DNA from: Methylibium sp964616015
GTDB taxonomy: Bacteria; Pseudomonadota; Gammaproteobacteria; Burkholderiales; Burkholderiaceae_C
Assembly (NCBI GenBank): GCA_964616015.1
Contig: CAZTTC010000163.1
Location: 1-6,774 of the forward strand
Reading direction: 5' to 3'
DNA: 6,774 nt
A program made the position numbers and the translations under genes. Each line of letters begins with the position of its first letter. Within the stretch, counting starts at the first letter, position 1. Of this stretch, positions 1-5,538 are shown one piece after another. The notes below the pieces were generated by a model, which saw only the letters and a program-made list of their open reading frames with translations, did no database searches and was not told where the DNA came from.

Positions 1-590
1 CCCGCAAGGAGGGCCTGATGGCGATCGAGAAGGACGTCGAGGACCCGCACAACTCGGCGCTCTTCAAGAAGTACGCCACCGTCGGCAGCGACCACCACGT
101 GGTCGAGTTCATCACCGACTACCTGCGCATGATGGTCTCGGGCAACCTGAACCCGCACGAGATCGAATCGCTGATGGACAGCGAGATCGACACCCACCAC
201 CACGAGGCGCACGCTCCAGCGGCCGCGATCGGTCGCCTGGCCGGCGCGCTGCCGGCCTTCGGCATCGTCGCGGCGGTGCTGGGCGTGGTCAACACCATGG
301 GCTCGGTCGGCCAGCCGCCGGCGGTGCTGGGCGGCATGATCGGCTCGGCGCTGGTCGGCACCTTCCTCGGCATCCTGCTGGCCTACGCGGTGGTCGAGCC
401 GCTCGGCGGCCTGCTGGAGCAGAAGAACGACGAGGGCACCAAGGAGCTGCAGTGCATCAAGACGACGCTGCTGGCGTCGATGCAGGGCTACGCGCCGGCG
501 ATCGCGGTGGAGTTCGGGCGCAAGACGCTGTACTCCACGGAGCGCCCGAGCTTCTCGGAGCTCGAAGGCCACGTCAAAGGAAAGAAGTAG
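1..590 (+). CDS. motA: Flagellar motor stator protein MotA (5' end missing)
   Basis: MotA is the inner-membrane stator subunit that, with MotB, conducts protons and pushes on the FliG ring of the flagellar motor. The frame is open from the first base, and the first whole codon (3-5) is an Arg that aligns with E. coli MotA Arg90. About 90 N-terminal residues, including the first two membrane segments, therefore lie upstream. Visible landmarks are Glu at 27-29 (E. coli Glu98, which contacts FliG), the cytoplasmic part up to about base 230, LPAFGIVAAVLGVV (third membrane segment) with the conserved Pro at 252-254 (Pro173), the fourth segment around 335-400 with Pro at 399-401 (Pro222), and the C-terminal block YAPAIAVEFGRKTLYS followed by ERPSF. 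A His-rich THHHEAH stretch (about 192-212) lies just before the third segment. The ATG at 18 is internal, not the start. The stop at 588-590 is 3 bases before motB. Identification rests on motif-by-motif agreement with the family. Confidence 0.97.
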   Translation, partial: RKEGLMAIEKDVEDPHNSALFKKYATVGSDHHVVEFITDYLRMMVSGNLNPHEIESLMDSEIDTHHHEAHAPAAAIGRLAGALPAFGIVAAVLGVVNTMGSVGQPPAVLGGMIGSALVGTFLGILLAYAVVEPLGGLLEQKNDEGTKELQCIKTTLLASMQGYAPAIAVEFGRKTLYSTERPSFSELEGHVKGKK

Positions 591-593
591 GCC

Positions 594-1559
594 ATGGCCG
601 GTGACGCGAAGAAGCTCCAGCCGATCATCGTCAAGAAGATCAAGAAGGGCGGCCATGCGGCGCATGGCGGTGCGTGGAAGATCGCGTACGCCGACTTCGT
701 GACGGCGATGATGGCCTTCTTCCTGCTGATGTGGCTGCTGGGATCGACCACCGAGGGCGACCGCAAGGGCATCCAGGACTACTTCAACAACCCGATCAAG
801 GTCGCGATGCTGGGCGGCTCGGGGTCGGGCGACTCGTCCAGCGTGGTGCGCGGCGGCGGCAAGGACCTGACGCGCAGCACGGGGCAGGTGCGCGAGGGCG
901 ACATCGAGGCGCAGCGCAAGAGCTACAACCTGCAGGCCCTGAAGGCCGCCAAGGAGCAACAGGTCGCGGCCGAGGCCGAGCGCCTGAAGGCGCTGAGCGC
1001 CCGCGTCGAGGCGACGCTGGCGGCCGATCCGCGGCTGGCCGAGCTGAAGGCGCAGATCCGCCTGGACATGACGCCCGATGGCCTGCGGATCCAGATCGTC
1101 GACGAGCAGAACCGGCCGATGTTCGCCTCCGGCTCGGCGGCACTGCAGCCCTACATGCGCGAGCTGCTGCACAGCATCGGCCGCGTGCTGGCCGAAGTGC
1201 CCAACAAGCTGACGCTCGAAGGCCACACCGATGCGGCGCCGTTCAGCGCCGGCGCCGCCGGCTACAGCAACTGGGAGCTGTCGGCCGACCGGGCCAACGC
1301 CTCGCGGCGCGAGCTGGTGGTCGGCGGACTGGCCGATGGTCAGGTGCTGCGGGTGCAGGGCCTGGCCGCCAGTTCGCTGTTCGACCGCGAGCAGCCGCTG
1401 AACCCGATCAACCGGCGCATCAGCATCATCGTGATGAACCGCGAGGCCGAGGAGCGCTTCCATCGCGCGACCCAGGCCGAGCCCCTCCAGCCGCCGGCAC
1501 TCGAAGTCGTGGAAGCGGTCGCACAGACCGCCTCAAGTGCGGCGCCCGGCACCCGATAA
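594..1559 (+). CDS. motB: Flagellar motor stator protein MotB
   Basis: MotB is the peptidoglycan-anchored partner of MotA and carries the proton-binding Asp. The 321-residue product has a basic N-terminus (KKIKKGG, 14-20) and one membrane helix at about 30-50, with YADFVTAMMAFF at its start. Asp34 is the equivalent of E. coli Asp32. A plug-like segment follows at about 53-66, then a linker, then an OmpA-type peptidoglycan-binding domain at about 165-280. This domain shows LTLEGHTDAAPF (206-217), NWELSADRANASRR (226-239) and NPINRRISIIV (270-280). The last 40 residues are an Ala/Pro-rich tail. The ATG at 594 has an AAAGGAAAG ribosome binding site inside the end of motA and is separated from motA by 3 bases, so the two are almost certainly cotranscribed and translationally coupled. 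The length fits the family. Confidence 0.97.
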   Translation: MAGDAKKLQPIIVKKIKKGGHAAHGGAWKIAYADFVTAMMAFFLLMWLLGSTTEGDRKGIQDYFNNPIKVAMLGGSGSGDSSSVVRGGGKDLTRSTGQVREGDIEAQRKSYNLQALKAAKEQQVAAEAERLKALSARVEATLAADPRLAELKAQIRLDMTPDGLRIQIVDEQNRPMFASGSAALQPYMRELLHSIGRVLAEVPNKLTLEGHTDAAPFSAGAAGYSNWELSADRANASRRELVVGGLADGQVLRVQGLAASSLFDREQPLNPINRRISIIVMNREAEERFHRATQAEPLQPPALEVVEAVAQTASSAAPGTR

Positions 1560-1571
1560 CCCATCCAGCAG

Positions 1572-1589
1572 CGGCCGCACGAGCGGCCG
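1572..1589 (+). other. Short perfect hairpin between motB and cheY
   Basis: The 58-base motB-cheY spacer contains CGGCCGC (1572-1578), a four-base loop, and GCGGCCG (1583-1589), a perfect 7-bp stem. No T-run follows, so it is not an intrinsic terminator. An RNA stem at this place could stabilise the upstream message or set different motB and cheY levels, but GC-rich DNA makes such stems easily by chance. The function is inferred only. Confidence 0.35.
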
Positions 1590-1617
1590 GCCCCGATAGC
1601 GCGCGAGGACCCCGACC

Positions 1618-2013
1618 ATGAGCACCCCCGACCTCAAGTTCCTGATCGTCGACGACTTCTCGACCATGCGGCGCATCGTGCGCGGCCTGCTCAAGGAGAT
1701 CGGCTACAACAACGCCGAAGAAGCCGAGGACGGCGTGGTCGCGCTGCAGATGCTGAAGAACGCGAAGTTCGATTTCGTCGTCAGCGACATCAACATGCCC
1801 AACATGAACGGCTTCGACCTGCTGAAGGCGGTCAAGGCCGACGACAGCCTCAAGCACATCCCGGTGCTGATGGTGACCGCCGAGGCGCGCAAGGAAGACA
1901 TCGTGCTGGCGGCGCAGACCGGCGCGGCCGGCTACATCGTCAAGCCCTTCACCAAGGCCACGCTGGAGGAGAAGGTCCAGAAGATCATGCAGAAGCTCGG
2001 CGCCCCGGCCTGA
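1618..2013 (+). CDS. cheY: Chemotaxis response regulator CheY
   Basis: CheY is a single-domain receiver. When phosphorylated by CheA it binds FliM/FliN at the motor and changes rotation direction. The 131-residue product is a complete receiver with E. coli-like numbering: the acidic Mg pair Asp12-Asp13 (IVDDFSTMRRIVR), phosphoacceptor Asp57 (FDFVVSDINMPNMNG), Thr87 (MVTAEA), the switch aromatic Tyr106 and Lys109 (GYIVKPF). E. coli Trp58 is Ile here. There is no output domain. The ATG at 1618 is preceded by GAGGA at 1605-1609 with an 8-base spacer. The next gene is cheZ, 31 bases downstream. The direct pairing with its own phosphatase supports the motor-binding CheY role over a generic receiver. 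Confidence 0.97.
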   Translation: MSTPDLKFLIVDDFSTMRRIVRGLLKEIGYNNAEEAEDGVVALQMLKNAKFDFVVSDINMPNMNGFDLLKAVKADDSLKHIPVLMVTAEARKEDIVLAAQTGAAGYIVKPFTKATLEEKVQKIMQKLGAPA

Positions 2014-2044
2014 GTCCCACCCTCACGACTTCCAGGACATCCCC

Positions 2045-2680
2045 ATGAAGATGGACGACACGGCGGTACTGGCTCCGGCGCACGGCACGAGCGGTGGCGC
2101 TTCGCCCGAGGTGTTCCAGCAGCTCGGGCACATCACGCGCCAATTGCACGACACGCTGTCGCAGCTGGGCGTGATGCCCAAGCTGCAGAACGCGGCCGAG
2201 GGCCTGCCCGATGCGCGCAGCCGCCTCAACTACATCGCCGAGAAGACTGGCGCAGCCGCCAACAAAGTGCTGAACTCGGTCGATCAGGCCAAGACCGAGC
2301 ACGCCAGCATCGCCAGCGAGACGCGGCGCATCGCGGCGGCCATGGTGGCCGATCCGGTGAAGGCGGTGGCCTCGGGTGCGTTGATGAACTTCGTGGGCGA
2401 CGTCGAGGCCGCGACGGCCCGCATCGACCAGCACCTGACCGACATCATGATGGCGCAGGACTTCCACGACCTGACCGGCCAGGTGGTCGCCAAGGTCGTC
2501 AAGCTGGCCAGCGACCTGGAGGACAGCCTCGTCAAGCTGCTGGTCCAGGCCGCGCCGCCCGAGACCGTGCAGAAGGTCGAGACGATCCTCAATGGGCCGG
2601 TCGTCAGCCCCGAGGGACGGACCGACGTGGTCCAGAACCAGGGCGAGGTCGACGACCTGCTGGCGAGTCTGGGCTTCTAG
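2045..2680 (+). CDS. cheZ: CheY-P phosphatase CheZ
   Basis: CheZ speeds hydrolysis of CheY-P and so resets the motor signal. The 211-residue product is close to the 214 residues of E. coli CheZ and is predicted to be largely helical. The catalytic segment IMMAQDFHDLTGQVV lies at 134-148. Asp142 and Gln146 correspond to E. coli Asp143 and Gln147; the Gln is inserted into the CheY active site. The extreme C-terminus EVDDLLASLGF (201-211) is the tethered CheY-binding helix and matches the family closely. The region 185-200 between them is the expected flexible linker. The ATG at 2045 has AGGA at 2034-2037 with a 7-base spacer; a second in-frame ATG at 2051 is a less likely start. The stop TAG at 2678-2680 overlaps the stop of the convergent gene. 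No terminator is seen right after it. Confidence 0.96.
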   Translation: MKMDDTAVLAPAHGTSGGASPEVFQQLGHITRQLHDTLSQLGVMPKLQNAAEGLPDARSRLNYIAEKTGAAANKVLNSVDQAKTEHASIASETRRIAAAMVADPVKAVASGALMNFVGDVEAATARIDQHLTDIMMAQDFHDLTGQVVAKVVKLASDLEDSLVKLLVQAAPPETVQKVETILNGPVVSPEGRTDVVQNQGEVDDLLASLGF

Positions 2681-3180
2681 GATCGCGCGCCGGCGCGCCA
2701 GGCCCAGCGCGTGGCCGGCTGCGTCGGGCGAGCGGCCGGCCGGTAGGCCGAGCGCACCCGCATCGGGGCCTTCATGTCCTCGGGCCATTGCGACAAGGCC
2801 ACGGGGCGGCTCGCGGGCGCGGCCCGATCGTCGGCCGCCGGACGGTGGGCGGCGAGCCAGCGGCGCCGCAGCTTGGCGTAGCGGTAGAAGTCCGGCTCGG
2901 TGATCGACAGCCAGAACAGCGCGAAGGCCAGCAGGCCCGCGAGCATCAGGCTGCCCCCTTCGCGCAGCGGCTCGTCCCACGGGCTGAGCAGCGTCCACCC
3001 CAGCACCGCCAGCACGGCGAACACCGCCAGGTCGAAGCCCAGCGCCGCCGCGGTGCGCGTGCAGCAAGGCGCCAGCTGCACCCTCAGCTGCTGAGGATCG
3101 ATACGGCACCGCAGGCGCTGCTTCGCCCGTGCGGTGAGGCGCCGGATGGCGGCGATGCCCTGATGGATCACTGTGACCAC
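2677..3180 (-). CDS. Uncharacterised small membrane protein, two hydrophobic segments
   Basis: I do not recognise a family. The 167-residue product has a very basic N-terminal segment (about 13-43, many Arg), a hydrophobic segment at about 48-65 (FDLAVFAVLAVLGWTLL), a short polar loop with SPWDEPLREGG, a second hydrophobic segment at about 77-94 (GSLMLAGLLAFALFWLSI), and a basic, Pro/Ala/Arg-rich tail. By the positive-inside rule both ends should be cytoplasmic, giving a hairpin in the inner membrane. Two adjacent Cys (39-40) sit just before the first segment. The frame uses mostly G or C in third positions, like its neighbours. The start chosen is GTG at 3180, with GAGG 7 bases upstream (3188-3191). 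It converges on cheZ and the stop codons overlap. No sequence evidence ties it to chemotaxis beyond position. Confidence 0.75.
   Translation of the reverse strand: MVTVIHQGIAAIRRLTARAKQRLRCRIDPQQLRVQLAPCCTRTAAALGFDLAVFAVLAVLGWTLLSPWDEPLREGGSLMLAGLLAFALFWLSITEPDFYRYAKLRRRWLAAHRPAADDRAAPASRPVALSQWPEDMKAPMRVRSAYRPAARPTQPATRWAWRAGARS
2685..2698. repeat. 14-bp perfect palindrome after the cheZ stop
   Basis: GCGCGCCGGCGCGC reads the same on both strands and begins 4 bases after the cheZ stop, inside the last codons of the convergent membrane-protein gene. As RNA it would fold only with a small loop, and no T-run follows on either strand, so it is not a classical terminator. It may contribute to pausing between the convergent genes, or may be a by-product of GC-rich codons. 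Confidence 0.4.
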
Positions 3181-3443
3181 TGCGCGACCTCGGATTCGAA
3201 TGCTGTCGATAGGAGCCTGAAGGTAGCGACTCGTTCCGTGCGCAGCATCCCGCGACTGCAGGGTCCACCACGGGGACGCGGGATTCGGTCACACCGCGCG
3301 GATGGCGCGCGCTCACCCGCGTCACCTCGCCGTGCGGGCCGGCCCCCTTTCGAGTGCCCTCAACCCCGGGGGGAGGGAGTGCTCCGGCGCAGGGCCTTTG
3401 GCGCTACCGTGCTGCCCATCGACGACAGCAGGGGGACGCGGTC
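3181..3443. other. Non-coding gap upstream of the candidate small gene
   Basis: This stretch holds the upstream region of the minus-strand membrane-protein gene (its GAGG box is at 3188-3191) and whatever drives the plus-strand unit at 3444. I find no convincing -35/-10 pair on either strand. It contains an 8-bp inverted repeat, ATCCCGCG at 3247-3254 and CGCGGGAT at 3277-3284, with a 22-base spacer. It also contains a GGGCCGGCCC palindrome at 3336-3345. Open frames crossing it have no family motifs and look like GC-driven background. Confidence 0.5.
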
Positions 3444-3569
3444 ATGGGCAGGCAACTGGTGGGGACGGTCAGCAGCTACAGGCGCCTCGGGAGGCCGTCG
3501 CGCCTGCCGACCCTGCGAGTCGGCAACCCCGGCGTGCTGCGTCGGCTGCTGGGCCTGTTCGGCCTCTGA
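3444..3569 (+). CDS. Candidate small gene, 41-residue basic peptide
   Basis: This is a proposal, not a recognised family. The ATG at 3444 follows a GGGGGA box (3431-3436) with a 7-base spacer, and the frame ends at TGA 3567-3569. The product starts MGRQLVGTVSSYRR and ends VLRRLLGLFGL. It has eight Arg, no Lys, Asp or Glu, and a C-terminal stretch that could form an amphipathic, membrane-active helix. Counted by hand, G or C occupies 38 of 41 third positions, 29 of 41 first positions and 23 of 41 second positions, the graded profile expected of a real gene in high-GC DNA. Upstream of the ATG the same frame loses this (10 of 30 third positions are A or T), which supports the ATG as start. Three of the Arg codons are AGG, usually rare in such genomes. 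A strong same-strand terminator starts 52 bases after the stop. It could instead be part of a non-coding RNA. Confidence 0.42.
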   Translation: MGRQLVGTVSSYRRLGRPSRLPTLRVGNPGVLRRLLGLFGL

Positions 3570-3574
3570 TCGCA

Positions 3575-3590
3575 GGACGGCCTGCCGTCC
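3575..3590 (+). other. Small hairpin after the candidate small gene
   Basis: GGACGG (3575-3580), loop CCTG, CCGTCC (3585-3590) forms a perfect 6-bp stem starting 5 bases after the small-gene stop. No T-run follows. With the terminator hairpin at 3622 it makes two successive stems on the same putative transcript. Confidence 0.4.
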
Positions 3591-3621
3591 GGGCGGCCGG
3601 TTTCGTCTTGGTGGGTGGTTT

Positions 3622-3653
3622 GCGGCGTCCTGCGGGACGCCGCTCTGTTTTCT
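3622..3653 (+). terminator. Intrinsic terminator, plus-strand oriented
   Basis: GCGGCGTCC (3622-3630), loop TGCG, GGACGCCGC (3635-3643) is a perfect 9-bp GC-rich stem, followed at once by TCTGTTTTCT (3644-3653). This is the classical rho-independent layout. It is directional: on the minus strand the stem is followed by AAACC, so it does not serve the methyltransferase gene ending at 3682. It must end a plus-strand transcript coming from the 3181-3620 gap or from farther upstream. Confidence 0.85.
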
Positions 3654-3681
3654 GGCGCGGCACCCGGGCGCTGCAGGCGCT

Positions 3682-5010
3682 TCAGGTGTGGTCGGCCGGG
3701 CTGTCGAGCAGGCGCTCCAGCCGCTGTTCCGTGACGCCGTAGTAGGCCTTGATCTCCTGCACCTGCGCCCGCAGCACGTCGGGCGACGCCGCACGGCCGT
3801 GCTCGCGCTTGACCGCCAGCACCATCTTGTTCTTCTGCGTGTGCTCGAGCGAGGTGAACTCGAACACCTGGGTGTCGTAGCCCTCGGCCTCGAGCAGCAG
3901 GGCGCGCAGGCCGTCGGTCAGCATCTCGGCCTCCTGGCCGAGGTGGATGCCATGGCGCAGCAGCGGCAGCAGCAGCAGCGGGCTGCGCATCTGCGGCCGC
4001 AGTTCCTTGTGGCAGCACGGGGCGCACAGGATGATGCGCGCGCCCGCGCGGATGCCCATGTGCATCGCGTGATCGGTGGCGATGTCGCAGGCGTGCAGTG
4101 CGATCATCACGTCGACCGGCCGCGTGGCGTAGCTGCGCACGTCGCCCAGCTCGAAGTCGAGGCCGTCGAGGCCCAGTTCGCGCGCGCTGCGATGGCCGAG
4201 CGCCACCATGTCCTCCTTCAGGTCCACGCCGGTGACGCGCGCCGGCAGTCCGCGGCGGCGCAGGTGGTCGTGCACGGCGAAGGTGAGGTAGCCCTTGCCG
4301 GCGCCGAAGTCGAGCACCTGCAGTGGTCGGTCGTCGCGCGCGCTCGCCAAGGCCGGGGCGCTGTCCAGCGCATGGTCCAGCACCTCGATGAATCGGTTGA
4401 TCTGCTTCCACTTGCGCGCCATCGCCGGTACCAGCCGCTGGGTGGCGTCGGTGACGCCGAGTGCGACCAGCCAGGGGGCGGCGATGTCCACCGGGCGCTG
4501 CTTGCGGCGATCGTGCGCCGGCGGCTCGGCGGGCGCCGGCGCGTCCGGGCCGGCGAGGGGCACCGGCGTGCGGCCCTGGCGCAAGCTGGCCTTGCCCTTG
4601 CGGCTGATGGCCAGCTGCAGCTCGCCGCCATCGCTCGTCAGCAGGTGGGCGTTGTCGAAGTTGCTCTCGACCAGGGCCTCCAGCGCGGCGAGGCCCTCGT
4701 CGATCGGCAGGTTGCGCGTGAGGTCCTTGCTGCGATGCAGGTGGGTGAGCGACAGGCAGGGGCGGCCTTTGAGCCGCAGCGGCCGGGCCTGCACGCGCTG
4801 CAGGTCGGCTTGCGGGTCGCGCGGACCGGCGAGGACGAGCTTGATCACCGTTCCGGCGCCCAGCGCGGCACGGGCGGCGTCGAAGAAGCGGCGGCGCGGG
4901 TCGGTGGCGGTGCGGGGTGTCGGAGCAGGCAAGGCGGGCCGCGGCAGGAGAGGACGAAGGTCCGATTGTCCGCCGGCCCGCCCGCTGGCGCGGCGCGCGT
5001 GTCGCGCCAC
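3682..5010 (-). CDS. Class I SAM-dependent methyltransferase (Methyltransf_32-like)
   Basis: The product (442 residues from the start chosen) has a Rossmann-type methyltransferase domain at about 225-400. Motif I is VLDFGAGKGYLTF (232-244), the acidic end of strand 2 is Asp263 (VTGVDLKEDM), DVRSYA (290-295) follows, and the motif IV region is ALHACDIATDHA (304-315). CAPCCHKEL (329-337) is next, a Cys-Cys-His signature I associate with the METTL25/GSTCD-like Methyltransf_32 group. The substrate is unknown; RNA or protein are both possible. The N-terminal half (about 40-215) carries no motif I can name but has conserved-looking blocks (RRRFFDAARAAL, HLHRSKDLTRNLPIDEGLAAL), so it may be a substrate-recognition region. 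The C-terminal KAYYGVTEQRLERLLDS looks like a short helical tail. The start is GTG at 5010, 9 bases after the DM13 stop, with AGGGCCCCAGG upstream. The first 35 residues are low-complexity, so a later start such as TTG at codon 27 is possible. It is probably cotranscribed with the DM13 gene. Confidence 0.88.
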   Translation of the reverse strand: MARHARRASGRAGGQSDLRPLLPRPALPAPTPRTATDPRRRFFDAARAALGAGTVIKLVLAGPRDPQADLQRVQARPLRLKGRPCLSLTHLHRSKDLTRNLPIDEGLAALEALVESNFDNAHLLTSDGGELQLAISRKGKASLRQGRTPVPLAGPDAPAPAEPPAHDRRKQRPVDIAAPWLVALGVTDATQRLVPAMARKWKQINRFIEVLDHALDSAPALASARDDRPLQVLDFGAGKGYLTFAVHDHLRRRGLPARVTGVDLKEDMVALGHRSARELGLDGLDFELGDVRSYATRPVDVMIALHACDIATDHAMHMGIRAGARIILCAPCCHKELRPQMRSPLLLLPLLRHGIHLGQEAEMLTDGLRALLLEAEGYDTQVFEFTSLEHTQKNKMVLAVKREHGRAASPDVLRAQVQEIKAYYGVTEQRLERLLDSPADHT

Positions 5011-5019
5011 CCTGGGGCC

Positions 5020-5511
5020 CTAGCGGTAGCGGGCCGCGGTGATGAACTCCGAGAACGTCTCGCACCAGACGATCACGGTGGTGTAGCGCGACGGATCGAC
5101 GCCGGCCGGCAGCGGCACGACGAAGTTCTGGAAGGTCTTGACGTCGCCGACGCGTTGCATCGTCGGCTTGAGCCGCTTGAAGTCGGCTTCGGTCTCGACG
5201 AACTCGGGCGACAGGTAGAGCTTGTAGTCCGGCCCCGGCGCGATGCGGCCGACCAGGGTCACGTGCTCGCGACCGATCGCGACGCGCCCCTCACCCCAGT
5301 GCAGCGCGTCGCTGTCCTTCAGGTCGCGGCGGAACGTGCCGCTGAACGCGGCGCCGTCGGACAGGCGCTCGGCCTCGGCGGCCGACGGGGCATCGGGCGC
5401 GATCAGGATCGGCAGCAGGTAGACGCCCGCGGCAAAGCCCAGCAGCAGCGCGGCGGCGTGGGTGGCGGCGAGCAGCAGGAGCTTCGTCAAGGCGCAATCC
5501 CGGGTCGGCAT
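5020..5511 (-). CDS. Membrane-anchored DM13-domain protein
   Basis: The 163-residue product has an N-terminal hydrophobic segment at about 10-38 (TKLLLLAATHAAALLLGFAA followed by GVYLLPIL), which acts as a signal anchor. A linker follows, then a DM13 domain at about 52-163: GTFRRDLKDSDALHWGEGRV, IAPGPDYKLYLSPEFVET, VGDVKTFQNFVVPLP, and the terminal TVIVWCETFSEFITAA. The single Cys150 in the IVWCETF motif is the conserved Cys of DM13. DM13 is proposed to act in extracytoplasmic redox or electron transfer, so the domain should face the periplasm. Start choice is uncertain. ATG at 5511 lacks a ribosome binding site. TTG at codon 8 (5490) has GGGA 7 bases upstream and would give MTKLLLL, the kind of N-terminus I expect for homologues. 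It is divergent from dapF and is followed by the methyltransferase after 9 bases. Confidence 0.87.
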   Translation of the reverse strand: MPTRDCALTKLLLLAATHAAALLLGFAAGVYLLPILIAPDAPSAAEAERLSDGAAFSGTFRRDLKDSDALHWGEGRVAIGREHVTLVGRIAPGPDYKLYLSPEFVETEADFKRLKPTMQRVGDVKTFQNFVVPLPAGVDPSRYTTVIVWCETFSEFITAARYR

Positions 5512-5529
5512 GGGGTGGGTCGTTGCCGG

Positions 5530-5538
5530 GCCGATAAT
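5530..5538 (+). promoter_or_regulatory. Candidate -10 box for dapF, GCCGATAAT
   Basis: GATAAT (5533-5538) matches the sigma-70 -10 consensus at five of six bases, and GCCGATAA (5530-5537) equals the FliA (sigma-28) -10 consensus. No good TTGACA or TAAA element is found at the right distance upstream. Initiation 6-8 bases beyond the box would fall at about 5544-5546, immediately before the dapF ATG, giving a leaderless or nearly leaderless message. This agrees with the absence of a ribosome binding site before dapF. Confidence 0.5.

Noticed and set aside
674..1621. 315-codon plus-strand frame inside motB.
   Set aside because: Out-of-frame shadow of motB; low-complexity Arg/Gly/Ala translation.
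1985..3325. 446-codon minus-strand frame antisense to cheZ and overlapping the membrane-protein gene in another frame.
   Set aside because: cheZ is certain on the other strand, and the 2677-3180 frame has better codon use and hydrophobic segments. This one is a GC shadow.
3399..3413. Sigma-54-like TGGCGC...TGCTG upstream of the candidate small gene.
   Set aside because: The GG-to-GC spacing is one base short of the strict sigma-54 requirement, and the -12 element lacks the usual TTGC.
3622..3643. The 3622 hairpin as a bidirectional terminator also serving the methyltransferase gene.
   Set aside because: On the minus strand the stem is followed by AAACCACCC, with no T-run, so only the plus-strand orientation fits.
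3958..3978. CAG-rich triplet tract inside the methyltransferase gene.
   Set aside because: It encodes a Leu-rich helix (SPLLLLPLLR) with the favoured Leu codon CTG on the minus strand; ordinary coding sequence, not a functional repeat.
3476..5065. 529-codon minus-strand frame overlapping the methyltransferase.
   Set aside because: Arg/Ala/Pro-rich translation without motifs; the methyltransferase frame carries all the recognisable blocks.
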